Position numbers and translations under genes: made by a program. Shown here in pieces: positions 8,843 to 17,868 of a DNA stretch of 64,000 nt (its first letter is position 1; every line of letters starts with the position of its first letter). Source of the DNA: Pseudomonadota bacterium (GTDB taxonomy: Bacteria; Pseudomonadota; Alphaproteobacteria; Rhizobiales; Xanthobacteraceae); assembly GCA_023387735.1 (NCBI GenBank), contig JAEWHP010000044.1:124001-188000 (forward strand). The letters are read 5' to 3'. Under the pieces are notes generated by a model. That model worked only from the letters and a program-made list of their open reading frames with translations, did not search any database and was not told the origin of the DNA.

Positions 8843-9775
8843 ATGCTCGCGATGCCCTCCATCATATCCGTCTCACATCTCTCGAAGACCTACGGCACCG
8901 GATTCAAGGCGCTCAACAACATCAATCTGGATATCCAGCGCGGCGAGATTTTTGCGCTGCTGGGGCCGAACGGCGCCGGCAAGACGACGCTGATCAGCAT
9001 CATCTGCGGCATCGCCAATCCGAGCGAGGGCAGCGTCACCGTCGACGGGCACGACATCAAGAGGGATTATCGCGCCGCGCGCTCGATGATCGGGCTGGTG
9101 CCGCAGGAACTGCACACCGATTCCTTTGAAACCGTGTGGGCGACCGTCAGTTTCAGCCGCGGCCTGTTCGGCAAGCCGAAGAACCCTGCCCACATCGAGA
9201 AGGTGCTGAAGGACCTTTCGCTGTGGGACAAGAGGGATTCCAAGATCATCACGCTGTCCGGCGGCATGAAGCGCCGCGTGATGATCGCGAAAGCGCTGTC
9301 GCACGAGCCGCAGATCCTGTTCCTGGACGAGCCGACCGCGGGCGTCGACGTCGAATTGCGCAAGGGCATGTGGGAGGTGGTGCGCGGCCTGCAGGCCGCC
9401 GGCGTCACCATCATCCTGACCACGCACTACATCCAGGAAGCCGAGGAGATGGCCGACCGGATCGGCGTCATCAACAAGGGTGAGATCATCCTGGTCGAGG
9501 ACAAATCCGGGCTGATGCAGAAGCTCGGCAAGAAGCATCTGAAGCTCTATCTGCAGGGCAAGGTCGATGCGATCCCCGCTTCGCTTGCTACCTACAATCT
9601 CGAACTGTCCGAGGACGGCCGGGCCGTGATCTATGATTACGACACCAAGGGCGACCGCACCGGCATCACCAGTCTGTTGAGCGATCTCCGCGACGCGGGC
9701 ATCCGCATCTCCGATCTCGACACCAGCCAGTCCTCTCTCGAAGACATCTTCGTCAACCTGGTGAAAGCGCCATGA
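8843..9775 (+). CDS. ABC-2 type exporter, ATP-binding subunit
   Basis: 310 residues. Powers the permease encoded next. Walker A is LLGPNGAGKTTLIS (about 47-60), the signature is TLSGGMKRRVMIA, Walker B is ILFLDEPTAGVDVELRK and the switch His lies in LTTHYIQEAEE. The C-terminal 80 residues resemble those of the YadG/NodI-like drug and polysaccharide exporter group. The second ATG at 8852 is an alternative start. Its stop overlaps the ATG of the permease by four bases, indicating translational coupling. Confidence 0.92.
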   Translation: MLAMPSIISVSHLSKTYGTGFKALNNINLDIQRGEIFALLGPNGAGKTTLISIICGIANPSEGSVTVDGHDIKRDYRAARSMIGLVPQELHTDSFETVWATVSFSRGLFGKPKNPAHIEKVLKDLSLWDKRDSKIITLSGGMKRRVMIAKALSHEPQILFLDEPTAGVDVELRKGMWEVVRGLQAAGVTIILTTHYIQEAEEMADRIGVINKGEIILVEDKSGLMQKLGKKHLKLYLQGKVDAIPASLATYNLELSEDGRAVIYDYDTKGDRTGITSLLSDLRDAGIRISDLDTSQSSLEDIFVNLVKAP

Positions 9776-10533
9776 ACTACCGTGCGATCCGCGCCATCTA
9801 TCTGTTCGAAATGGCGCGCACCTGGCGCACGCTGCTGCAGAGCATCGTCTCGCCTGTCGTATCCACCTCGCTGTATTTCGTGGTGTTCGGCGCCGCGATC
9901 GGCTCGCGCATCACCGAAGTCGAGGGCGTCAGCTACGGCACCTTCATCGTGCCGGGCCTCGTCATGCTGTCGGTCCTGACGCAGAGCATCGCCAACGCCT
10001 CGTTCGGCATCTATTTCCCGAAATTCGTCGGCACCATCTATGAAATATTGTCGGCGCCGGTTTCCTATTACGAGATCGTCATCGGCTATGTCGGCGCGGC
10101 CGCGACCAAATCCATCATTCTCGGCCTGATCATCCTGGCTACCGCCGCGCTGTTCGTGCCGCTGCACATCCTGCATCCCTGGTGGATGCTGACCTTCCTG
10201 GTGCTGACCGCGGTGACCTTCAGCCTGTTCGGCTTCATCATCGGCATCTGGGCCGACGGCTTCGAAAAGCTGCAGATGATCCCGATGCTCATCGTGACGC
10301 CGCTGACCTTCCTCGGCGGCAGTTTCTATTCGGTGAACATGCTGCCGGATGGCTGGCGGACGGTCTCGCTGCTCAATCCGGTGGTGTATCTGATCTCGGG
10401 GTTCCGCTGGAGCTTCTACGAAATCGCCGATGTCAGCGTGGCGCTCAGCCTCGGCATGACGGTCGGCTTCCTCGCCATCTGCATGGCGCTGATCTGGTGG
10501 ATTTTCAGAACCGGATACCGGCTGAAGAATTAA
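9772..10533 (+). CDS. ABC-2 type exporter, permease subunit
   Basis: 253 residues with six predicted membrane segments and the ABC-2 permease motif region PLTFLGGSFYSVNMLPDGWR followed by LLNPVVYLISGFRW, as in YadH/NodJ-like proteins. It forms the inner-membrane channel for the ATPase encoded just upstream, with which it overlaps by ATGA. The substrate is not evident; homologues export drugs or modified oligosaccharides. A family-1 palindromic element follows eight bases after the stop and could stabilise the mRNA end (inference). Confidence 0.92.
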   Translation: MNYRAIRAIYLFEMARTWRTLLQSIVSPVVSTSLYFVVFGAAIGSRITEVEGVSYGTFIVPGLVMLSVLTQSIANASFGIYFPKFVGTIYEILSAPVSYYEIVIGYVGAAATKSIILGLIILATAALFVPLHILHPWWMLTFLVLTAVTFSLFGFIIGIWADGFEKLQMIPMLIVTPLTFLGGSFYSVNMLPDGWRTVSLLNPVVYLISGFRWSFYEIADVSVALSLGMTVGFLAICMALIWWIFRTGYRLKN

Positions 10534-10541
10534 CGCGTGGC

Positions 10542-10619
10542 GTCATTCCGGGGCGTGCGAAGCACGAACCCGGAATCTCGAGATTCCGGGTTCGGCTCTG
10601 CGAGCCGCCCCGGAATGAC
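10542..10619. repeat. Family-1 palindromic element
   Basis: 78 bases with outer arms GTCATTCCGGGGC and GCCCCGGAATGAC, central palindrome CCGGAATCTCGAGATTCCGG, and two side hairpins (GTGC/GCAC and GGCTC/GAGCC). It lies directly after the ABC permease gene. Confidence 0.95.
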
Positions 10620-10819
10620 AAACCAGTGACGACGCGCCCCCGCTCGCGAAAATGTCAGCACTTTGCCGCCGATTGCGCCGTTGCAGCGCCTTGTTTGCGC
10701 CGTGGCAGGCGTTAACGATTGTGGTTGCAGGCCACTGGAACCAGTGCCGCTTTCCGGGCATATTGTGTGCCGGGGACGGAGAGCCGGCGTTATTTTGAGG
10801 CCCGGAGGCCAAAGGTAAA

Positions 10820-11614
10820 ATGCGTTCCTTCCTCGTTGCTTTCACCGCCCTGTCATTGCTCGCCTCGGGCGCCGCGCAGGCCAAGGTTGCCATCACCGTC
10901 GACAAGGATAACCAGCAGATGACCGTCGCCGTCGACGGCGTCCAGCGTTACACGTGGCCGGTATCATCGGGCCTTCCGTCCTATGAGACGCCGAACGGCA
11001 GCTTCCGCGCCTTCCGCATGGAAGAAGACCACTATTCCAAGGAATTCGACGAGGCGCCGATGCCGCACTCGATCTTCTTCACGAAGGTCGGCCATGCCAT
11101 CCACGGCACGGATTCCGTCAACCGCCTCGGCAGCCCGGCCTCGCATGGCTGCGTGCGGCTGTCGCGCGAGCATGCCGCAAAGCTGTTCGCGCTGGTCAAG
11201 GAACAAGGCGTGCTCAACACCACGGTAACACTGAGCGGCTCGTCGCAGGTGGCGCTGGCGCGCAATCCGCGGCGCGCCAACACGGCGGTCGCGCGCCGTG
11301 CCCCGCAGCCGAAATATGAGCAGCAATACGATGCGGCCGGCGACCCCGTCGTGATCACGCCGGAGCAGCAGCGCGTTGCGCCGCAGGCCCGGGTCAACGA
11401 TGGCTACATCTATCCGGCCGACGGTTCGTCGAGCGAAGCGCGTTATCCCGCGCCCCGCCGCGTCTATGACACCCAGGCCTATCAGCAGCAGCAGACCTAT
11501 CAGCAGCAGCAGTACTACGCCAACCGCGGCTATGCGCCGGCCCCGCAGGGCTACTACTATCAGCCGCGACAGCAATATTATCAGCCGCGCAGCCAGTACA
11601 GCTACCAGGATTAA
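10820..11614 (+). CDS. Secreted L,D-transpeptidase (YkuD/ErfK type)
   Basis: 264 residues. The signal peptide MRSFLVAFTALSLLASGAAQ ends AQA, with likely cleavage after residue 21. The YkuD domain occupies about 22-140; its catalytic motif is HGTDSVNRLGSPASHGCVRL with the nucleophilic Cys in HGCVR. It should form 3-3 peptidoglycan crosslinks or attach proteins to peptidoglycan in the periplasm. The C-terminal 100 residues are a low-complexity tail rich in Gln, Tyr and Pro (repeated AYQQQQTYQQQQYY-like runs). Such tails are seen in rhizobial LDTs and may contact the wall; their role is unknown. Confidence 0.9.
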   Translation: MRSFLVAFTALSLLASGAAQAKVAITVDKDNQQMTVAVDGVQRYTWPVSSGLPSYETPNGSFRAFRMEEDHYSKEFDEAPMPHSIFFTKVGHAIHGTDSVNRLGSPASHGCVRLSREHAAKLFALVKEQGVLNTTVTLSGSSQVALARNPRRANTAVARRAPQPKYEQQYDAAGDPVVITPEQQRVAPQARVNDGYIYPADGSSSEARYPAPRRVYDTQAYQQQQTYQQQQYYANRGYAPAPQGYYYQPRQQYYQPRSQYSYQD

Positions 11615-11630
11615 TCGGATGAAGCTGCAT

Positions 11631-11654
11631 CGGCCGCGCTATCATGCGCGGCCG
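11631..11654. terminator. Perfect hairpin between convergent genes
   Basis: A 9-bp perfect stem CGGCCGCGC/GCGCGGCCG with a six-base loop between the L,D-transpeptidase stop (11614) and the convergent YeeE stop (11660). There is no T run, so it is a weak or bidirectional terminator candidate. Confidence 0.45.
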
Positions 11655-11659
11655 CAAGC

Positions 11660-12118
11660 TCAACCGTCCGTCGCGCGCGCCAGCTGGCCGTCGCTTTGAG
11701 CCATCGACCTCGACGCCTTCCAGGCGTCATGCGCCACGATGCCGATGGCCATCGCAACGACGAAGACGATGATCCCCGGCGATAACGTCCCGAGATTCGC
11801 AAGCGCCGGCCCCGGGCACAGGCCGACAAGGCCCCATCCGATTCCGAACACCGCCGCCCCGGTTACCAGCGGCAGATCGATCCCCGCATTGCCCGGCCGA
11901 AAGTATTGGCCGGCAAACCATGGCCGTGCGCTGCGATCGGCGAGCATGAAGCCGGGCACCGACACCGCGAGTGCAGACGCCATCACCACCAGCAGACTGG
12001 GATCCCATGCGCCGAAGATGTCCAGGAAGCCGAGGACCTTGGTCGGCTGCATCATGCCCGATATCAGGAGGCCCGCGCCGAAGATCAGGCCGCAAGCCAG
12101 GGGTGCTATGATCCACAT
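11660..12118 (-). CDS. YeeE/YedE-family half transporter (DUF6691-like), second subunit
   Basis: 152 residues with four hydrophobic segments. The conserved GLCPGPALANLG carries the Cys motif of YeeE/YedE proteins, whose characterised members import thiosulfate or similar sulfur species. It is half the size of full-length YedE, as in rhizobial two-gene pairs, and lies 12 bases after the first half, so the two form one operon and probably one transporter. ATG at 12118. Confidence 0.87.
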   Translation of the reverse strand: MWIIAPLACGLIFGAGLLISGMMQPTKVLGFLDIFGAWDPSLLVVMASALAVSVPGFMLADRSARPWFAGQYFRPGNAGIDLPLVTGAAVFGIGWGLVGLCPGPALANLGTLSPGIIVFVVAMAIGIVAHDAWKASRSMAQSDGQLARATDG

Positions 12119-12130
12119 GACGGCTCGACC

Positions 12131-12550
12131 TCACAGCACATGACGGGTGATCGCGACGGTCAGAATGGCCGTCAGCATGAAGACGATCGTCGCCACGATC
12201 GAACGCGGCGACAGGCGCGCCATTCCGCAGATGCCGTGACCCGACGTGCAGCCGCTGCCGAGCCGCGCGCCGAAGCCGACCAGAAGCCCTCCAACGGCAA
12301 TGACCGCCCAACTGGCCGGAAGCCCCGGCATCGCCATGCCGTGACCGACCCAGCCAGCGATGACGGGCGCGAGGACGAGGCCACCGACGAAGGCTGTTCG
12401 CCATCCGCTGTCTTCACCTGGCAACTTCAGAAGGCCGCTGAAAATACCGCAGATCCCGGCGATCCGGCCGGTGGAGAGCATCAGCAGCACCGCCGACAGC
12501 CCGATCAGCGCGCCGCCGATGGCGGCCGATAGCGGCGTGAAATTGGCCAT
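12131..12550 (-). CDS. YeeE/YedE-family half transporter, first subunit
   Basis: 139 residues and four hydrophobic segments. The Cys motif GARLGSGCTSGHGICGMARL is the hallmark of this family. I chose the ATG at 12550 (GGAG seven bases upstream) over an in-frame ATG at 12589 that adds 13 unlike residues. Together with the following gene it reconstitutes the duplicated fold of full-length YeeE. It diverges from an AhpD-like gene; such pairs often sit with redox or sulfur genes. Confidence 0.88.
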   Translation of the reverse strand: MANFTPLSAAIGGALIGLSAVLLMLSTGRIAGICGIFSGLLKLPGEDSGWRTAFVGGLVLAPVIAGWVGHGMAMPGLPASWAVIAVGGLLVGFGARLGSGCTSGHGICGMARLSPRSIVATIVFMLTAILTVAITRHVL

Positions 12551-12693
12551 GACAGGACTCCATCGAATTGCAGGCAGGCCCGCGATCATAAACGCCTCCG
12601 GCCCGATCGCAACGGCAGCCTAACCTTGATCCATCGCAATGCCGGCCGGATTTGCTCCACGCTAAGAGGGATCTCCAACTGTGGGATAAGCCG

Positions 12694-13095
12694 ATGAACA
12701 ACTGGCCGCAACAGACCACCGAATTGAGTGCCCTGCTTCGCAGCCTTCGCGGCTCTGCACCCGATGTGATGAAAGCGTTTGCGGGCATTGCGAAAGCAGC
12801 GACGGTCTCAAAAGCGCTGGACGGCAAGACCAAGGAACTGATTGCGCTCGGCATCGCGGTCGCCGTGCGGTGCGACGACTGCATCGCCTTTCACGCCAAG
12901 GCCGCCGTCGACCACGGTGCGACCCGGGACGAGGTCAGCGAAACCCTGGGAATGGCGATCTACATGGGTGCAGGCCCATCGGTCATGTACGCGAGCCACG
13001 CGCTGGAGGCCTTCACCCAGTTCGAGGCCAGCAAGGCTACGCCTTCGGACAAGCAGCGCACGGTCCGCGATGACGATGAAATCCGTCTCGAGTGA
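12694..13095 (+). CDS. Carboxymuconolactone decarboxylase/AhpD-like protein
   Basis: 133 residues. Core of the CMD family: AVRCDDCIAFHAKAAVDHGA has the CxxC plus downstream His of the AhpD-type peroxidase/reductase active site, and ETLGMAIYMGAGPSVMYASH completes the domain. It likely acts as a thiol-dependent antioxidant. Start at ATG 12694; an upstream in-frame start at 12652 lacks a ribosome site. It is divergent from the YeeE pair and convergent with the large gene at 13125. Confidence 0.88.
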   Translation: MNNWPQQTTELSALLRSLRGSAPDVMKAFAGIAKAATVSKALDGKTKELIALGIAVAVRCDDCIAFHAKAAVDHGATRDEVSETLGMAIYMGAGPSVMYASHALEAFTQFEASKATPSDKQRTVRDDDEIRLE

Positions 13096-13124
13096 GATCA
13101 TGGCGACTGCGGCCTGGCTCCCAG

Positions 13125-15410
13125 CTATTCCTCGCCCTTCCTGAGCCGGCGCCACACGGCGCCCAGCACGTTGGAATAATCGTCGGTCCATACCCGCTGG
13201 TCGTCCTCGGCCTCCGTCATCGCCCATTGACCCGACGAGGCCAGCTTGCCGACGTCGGCCTCCTCCCTCGCCGAGGCGACGACCGAGGTGGAAAAGATGT
13301 ACTCGTTGTCGCGGCCGGAATCCTCGCTGTAGACCCAGCTCTTCATGTCGTTGGCGTCGGCGATGCCGACGACGACGCTGGACAGTTCCAGATGCCGGTT
13401 GGAAACGTGCATGACGACCGCGCCCTGCGGTGCCAGCTTGCTCTTGTAGATCTCCATCGCCTCTTCGGTCGCCAGATGAATCGGGATCGCATCCGACGAA
13501 TAGGCGTCGACAATGATCAGATCATAGACGCCGTCGGGCTCGCGGGCGAAGGTCAGGCGCGCGTCGCCGATCACGGGTTCGAGGTTCGGTTGGCAGGACT
13601 GGATGTAGGTGAAGTATTTCGGGTCGCGCGCGGTATCGACCATGGTCTGGTCGATCTCGAAGAACTTCCATTCCTCGCCGGGCTCCGCGGCGCAGACCAG
13701 CGTGCCGGAGCCGAGACCGATCACGGCAACGCGCAGCGGTGCGCCCTTGCGCTCGCGGATCGCCGTGATCGCCTGACCGATGCCACCGTCCTTGTGGTAA
13801 TAGGTGATCGGCTCGGGCTGGCCGGTGACGGGCGTGCCGTCATCGTTCCGGAATTTCTCAGCGCCGTGGATCGTGGTGCCGTGCATCAGCACGTGATACT
13901 GGCCGTTCGGCGTCACCACGATCTTGTGGACGCCGAAGAAGCTGCGCACGGTCTCCACCCGCCCGTCGTCCGAGGGGTAGGCGCGCAGCAACACCAGAGC
14001 CACCACGACGGTAGCGAAGATCTTCCAGCGGTTGGCATTGAGGCCGAGCGCCACCAGCGCTGCGAGCACGCCGACCGCACTGATCACCCAGACCCGGTGT
14101 TCCTCGAACCAGTTGAACAGTTTTCCGGCCGACCAGGCCGGCATGATAAGCGCCACCGCCAGCACGGCGAGAAACGGCCAGTACCAGCGGCTCCAGCGTG
14201 GCAGGCGTTCATCGCCGGGCGGCCGGCACAGCGCCGCGAGCGCCAGCAGGATCGGATATTCCGCGACCCATGAAAACGTGAACGGCGCGATCAGGCCGGC
14301 GAACAGCCCGCCGACCATGCCGCCGAACGACAGCGCGACATAGAAGCCGGTGAGATATTTCGCTGCCGGCCGGGTACGCGCCAGTTCACCATGGCAAGCC
14401 ATGGCGATGATGAAGAAGTACAACAGATGTCCGCCAAGCGTCAGCAGCAGGTTGTGCTCGCCGCCGAATGCCAGCAGCACCACCGTGCCCGCGATCGCCA
14501 GCGGCTGCGCCAGCAGCATCCATTTGTGCGACAGCAACGGCCGCGACTGGAACACCAGTACCCAGGTCAACAGATAGAGCGACAGCGGCAGCACCCACAG
14601 CAGCGGCGCGGCGGCGACGTCGGTGGAAATATGCGCGGTCACCGCGATCAGCAATCCGGAGGGAACCGCTGCCAGGAAAATCCAGCGGGCGCGCAGGATC
14701 CATGACGGCGCCGGCGCTTCGGGATCGTCGGCCGGCATGTTCAGTTCGGCCGCCTTGGCCGGCGCGCGCAGCAGCAGGACACCGCAGGTTGCGATCAGCA
14801 CGATCAGCAGGCCGTAGCCGCTGGTCCAGATCAGGTTTTGCGTACGCAGCGTGAAGACCGGCTCCAGCAGCACCGGATAGGACAACAGCGCCAGGAAGCT
14901 GCCGATATTCGACGACGCATAGAGGAAGTAAGGGTCGGGACCGTTGGGATGGCCGGTGCGGACGAACCAGGCCTGCAGCAGCGGATTGTTGGCGGCGAGC
15001 GCGAAGAACGGCAGACCGATCGATACCGCAAACAGTCCCAGCAGCCAGAACGCATAGCCCGAATTCGGCGGATCGCCCCACCCGCTCGAGATCGACAGCG
15101 GCAGTGTCAGAATCGCGACCGCGAGCAGCACCAGATGGATCGCCACCGGGAGCGTGCGGTTGCGCAACTGCATCAGAAAATGCGCATAGGCATAACCGCC
15201 GAGCAGCAGCGACTGGAAGAACACCATCGCCACCGACCAGACCGCCGGCGAGCCACCGAGCCGCGGCAGCACCATCTTGGTAAACAGCGGCTGCACCGAA
15301 AACAGCAGCAGCGCGCTGACGAAGATCGCCGCTGTATAGACGACCAGGACCAGCCGGTTTCGGCCTTCGGAAGGCTCCGTCGAGACGGACGATTCGGAAG
15401 CAGTCATCAA
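13125..15410 (-). CDS. Membrane-fused spermidine synthase-like protein
   Basis: 761 residues. The first about 470 residues hold some twelve membrane segments (VLVVYTAAIFVSALLLFSVQ first). The C-terminal 250 residues form a spermidine-synthase-like Rossmann domain with VAVIGLGSGTLVCAAEPGE, EIDQTMVDTARDP and YDLIIVDAYSSDAIPIHLAT. Such fused MFS/spermidine-synthase proteins are widespread but their product is not established; the polyamine-binding residues differ from SpeE, so I would not call it a spermidine synthase. A family-1 repeat lies about 110 bases upstream of the start. Confidence 0.88.
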   Translation of the reverse strand: MMTASESSVSTEPSEGRNRLVLVVYTAAIFVSALLLFSVQPLFTKMVLPRLGGSPAVWSVAMVFFQSLLLGGYAYAHFLMQLRNRTLPVAIHLVLLAVAILTLPLSISSGWGDPPNSGYAFWLLGLFAVSIGLPFFALAANNPLLQAWFVRTGHPNGPDPYFLYASSNIGSFLALLSYPVLLEPVFTLRTQNLIWTSGYGLLIVLIATCGVLLLRAPAKAAELNMPADDPEAPAPSWILRARWIFLAAVPSGLLIAVTAHISTDVAAAPLLWVLPLSLYLLTWVLVFQSRPLLSHKWMLLAQPLAIAGTVVLLAFGGEHNLLLTLGGHLLYFFIIAMACHGELARTRPAAKYLTGFYVALSFGGMVGGLFAGLIAPFTFSWVAEYPILLALAALCRPPGDERLPRWSRWYWPFLAVLAVALIMPAWSAGKLFNWFEEHRVWVISAVGVLAALVALGLNANRWKIFATVVVALVLLRAYPSDDGRVETVRSFFGVHKIVVTPNGQYHVLMHGTTIHGAEKFRNDDGTPVTGQPEPITYYHKDGGIGQAITAIRERKGAPLRVAVIGLGSGTLVCAAEPGEEWKFFEIDQTMVDTARDPKYFTYIQSCQPNLEPVIGDARLTFAREPDGVYDLIIVDAYSSDAIPIHLATEEAMEIYKSKLAPQGAVVMHVSNRHLELSSVVVGIADANDMKSWVYSEDSGRDNEYIFSTSVVASAREEADVGKLASSGQWAMTEAEDDQRVWTDDYSNVLGAVWRRLRKGEE

Positions 15411-15517
15411 AACTCCGGCAGAAAACCGGCAGGCGCCGGAGGCAGGATCCGGCAGGGGCTGCCGGAGGACCGCAATGGAGCATAGGGCGACACGGCGAGC
15501 AATGCGGGTTAAGACGT

Positions 15518-15598
15518 GTCATTCCGGGGGCGATGCGCAGCATCGAACCCGGAAGTTCGAGATTCCGGGTCTGGTCCTTCGGACCATCCCGGAATGAC
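15518..15598. repeat. Family-1 palindromic element
   Basis: 81 bases. Outer arms GTCATTCCGGG/CCCGGAATGAC, side hairpins CGATGCGCAGCATCG and TGGTCCTTCGGACCA. The central palindrome has one change (AGTTCGAGATT). It lies 40 bases upstream of the oxidoreductase start, in a divergent promoter region. Confidence 0.95.
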
Positions 15599-15638
15599 GA
15601 ATTCAAACCATTCAAACCTTTTTGAAACTGAAGCTGGC

Positions 15639-17240
15639 ATGAACGAGACGGACGTTGTCATCATTGGGGCGGGACATAACGGCCTCACCTGCGCGGCCTA
15701 TCTCGCGGCGGCTGGCCTGCGCGTAAAAGTTGTCGAACGCCGCAAGGTGGTCGGCGGCGCAGCCGTGACCGAGGAATTCCATCCGGGTTATCGCAATTCG
15801 GTGGCGGCCTACACCGTCAGTCTCCTCAACCCGCAGATCATTGCCGATCTGAATCTGGCCGAACACGGCCTGCGCATCGTCGAGCGGCGCGCGCAGAACT
15901 TCCTGCCCGCGCCCGACGGCAAATATCTCCTCACCGGTGAGGGCCGCACCCAGCAATCGGTGGCAAGGCTCAGCCAGCGCGATGCGGTCGCGATCGATGG
16001 GTTCTCGCGCGAGCTCGAGGGCATCGCCGACGTGCTGCGCCAGTTCGTGCTGCGCGCGCCGCCGAACCTCGTCGAGGGATTTGGCGTCGGTGCCATTCGC
16101 GAGGCTCTCAACGCAATGGGCACGGCCGGCATCCTGCGCAAGCTCACGCTCGAACAGCAGCGCAACCTGCTCGACCTGTTCACCTGCTCCGCCGGCGAGA
16201 TGCTCGACGAACGCTTTGAAAACGACCTGGTGAAGGCGCTGTTTGGCTTTGACGCCATCGTCGGCAACTACGCCAGCCCCTACGCGGCCGGTTCGGCCTA
16301 CGTCATGCTGCACCACGCCTTCGGCGAGGTGAACGGCAAGAAGGGCGTGTGGGGCCACGCCATCGGCGGCATGGGCGCGATCACGCAGGCGATGGCGCGT
16401 GCGGCGCGCGGGCGCGGCGTCGAAATCGAAACCGAAGCCGGCGTGCGCGAGGTGATCGTCGAAGGCGGCCGCGCTGCGGGCGTGATCCTCGACAATGGCG
16501 CAACCATCCGGGCGAAATACGTCGTCTCCGGCGTCAATCCGAAATTGCTGTATACGCGGCTGGTGCCGCCGGGGGCGCTGCCGCGCGAATTTCTCGAACG
16601 CATGGCGCGCTGGCGCAACGGTTCAGGCACCTTCCGGATGAACGTCGCACTCACCGCCCTGCCCGCGTTCACCGCGCTGCCCGAGACCGGCGATCATCTC
16701 ACCGCCGGAATCATCCTGGCGCCCAGCCTCGGCTACATGGACCGTGCCTGGCTCGACGCCCGCGCCCATGGCTGGAGCCGCGAGCCCGTCGTCGAACTCC
16801 TGATTCCCTCGACGCTGGATCCTTCGCTTGCGCCTGACGGCCAGCACGTCGCGAGCCTGTTCTGCCAGCATGTCGCGCCGGAACTGCCGGACGGAAAGTC
16901 CTGGGACGATCATCGCGACGAGGTCGGCGACCTCATGATCGCAACGGTGGACAAATACGCGCCGGGGTTTGCGGCAAGCGTGATCGGACGCCAGGTACTG
17001 TCTCCGCTCGATCTGGAGCGGCAGTTCGGCCTGCTTGGCGGCGACATCTTTCATGGCGCGCTGACGCTCAACCAGCTGTTCTCGGCACGGCCGATGCTCG
17101 GCCACGCCGATTATCGCGGGCCGCTGAAGGGGCTCTACCATTGCGGCTCAGGCGCCCATCCCGGTGGCGGCGTCACCGGCGCGCCCGGCCACAACGCCGC
17201 GCGGGCGATCCTGGGCGATCACCGCGCACTGTTCAAATAG
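15639..17240 (+). CDS. Phytoene-desaturase-like FAD/NAD(P)-dependent oxidoreductase
   Basis: 533 residues. The N-terminal dinucleotide-binding motif VIIGAGHNGLTCAAYLA is followed by VVERRKVVGGAAVTEEF. The C-terminal FAD motif YHCGSGAHPGGGVTGAPG is characteristic of the CrtI/PYROXD2-like group. No carotenoid genes are nearby, so a role in pigment synthesis is not supported; the substrate is unknown. ATG 15639 is chosen; a longer frame starts inside the upstream repeat (15516) and is rejected. Confidence 0.88.
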   Translation: MNETDVVIIGAGHNGLTCAAYLAAAGLRVKVVERRKVVGGAAVTEEFHPGYRNSVAAYTVSLLNPQIIADLNLAEHGLRIVERRAQNFLPAPDGKYLLTGEGRTQQSVARLSQRDAVAIDGFSRELEGIADVLRQFVLRAPPNLVEGFGVGAIREALNAMGTAGILRKLTLEQQRNLLDLFTCSAGEMLDERFENDLVKALFGFDAIVGNYASPYAAGSAYVMLHHAFGEVNGKKGVWGHAIGGMGAITQAMARAARGRGVEIETEAGVREVIVEGGRAAGVILDNGATIRAKYVVSGVNPKLLYTRLVPPGALPREFLERMARWRNGSGTFRMNVALTALPAFTALPETGDHLTAGIILAPSLGYMDRAWLDARAHGWSREPVVELLIPSTLDPSLAPDGQHVASLFCQHVAPELPDGKSWDDHRDEVGDLMIATVDKYAPGFAASVIGRQVLSPLDLERQFGLLGGDIFHGALTLNQLFSARPMLGHADYRGPLKGLYHCGSGAHPGGGVTGAPGHNAARAILGDHRALFK

Positions 17241-17442
17241 GCTGGCGCGGTCGGCGCTGCGGATCGCGGGCCATGCGGTGGATTTGCCGGGCAAAACAGG
17301 TGGATAACCGCGGGGAAAGTCTGTGGACCGGCTGTCGAAATCCCGCGTACGGGCGGTGGAAATCGCCGGTATGACTTCGTGGATGGCGGACCAACAACGC
17401 TCCGGATCGGCTGTGGACAGCCGGTGGACCAAGTCGATCGGT

Positions 17443-17482
17443 CCAAAAGAAAGGGGCCAGGCGTTCGACACGCCCGGCCCCG
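17443..17482 (-). terminator. Rho-independent terminator of the Flp pilin gene
   Basis: On the minus strand GGGGCCGGGCGT pairs with ACGCCTGGCCCC (one G-T pair) around a five-base loop, followed by TTTCTTTT. It starts about 25 bases after the pilin stop. Confidence 0.85.
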
Positions 17483-17506
17483 ACCTGGCCCCGATAGGGA
17501 CGCGGT

Positions 17507-17671
17507 TTACTTCAGCGAGCTGGAGATGTTGTTGAACGTCGTGCTCAGCTGGCTGCCAACGCCATTCACGGCGGTGATGATTGCGATCGCGATACCGGCG
17601 GCAATCAGGCCGTACTCGATCGCGGTGGCACCGGATTCGTCCTTGAAAAACTTCGAAATGAGCGACTTCAT
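17507..17671 (-). CDS. Flp/Fap-type IVb pilin prepilin
   Basis: 54 residues. Short basic leader MKSLISKFFKDESG, then ATAIEYGLIAAGIAIAI: the prepilin peptidase site is G14/A15 with the conserved Glu at +5 and Tyr at +6, followed by a single hydrophobic helix and a short polar tail ending SSSLK. Flp pilins polymerise into thin adhesive pili with the tad machinery. No tad genes lie in this window, so it must use a machine encoded elsewhere. AAGG precedes the ATG and a clear terminator follows, so it is an independent, probably strongly expressed gene. Confidence 0.93.
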   Translation of the reverse strand: MKSLISKFFKDESGATAIEYGLIAAGIAIAIITAVNGVGSQLSTTFNNISSSLK

Positions 17672-17868
17672 GGCTGGTTCGACCTTGGTTGGTATGCTCA
17701 GAACGGGGCCTGCCCCCAGTTCCTGTGCGGAACCTACGGGCTCGAACCTAAGGTGGCTCTAACGGACGAGGTGTAAGTTTTCGCGAAATCGCGCCGCGAA
17801 TTTCGCTTAAATTTGAATCAATCGACCAAAATCGGACCTACCGACCCTCAGTTTCATACGGCTTTTCA

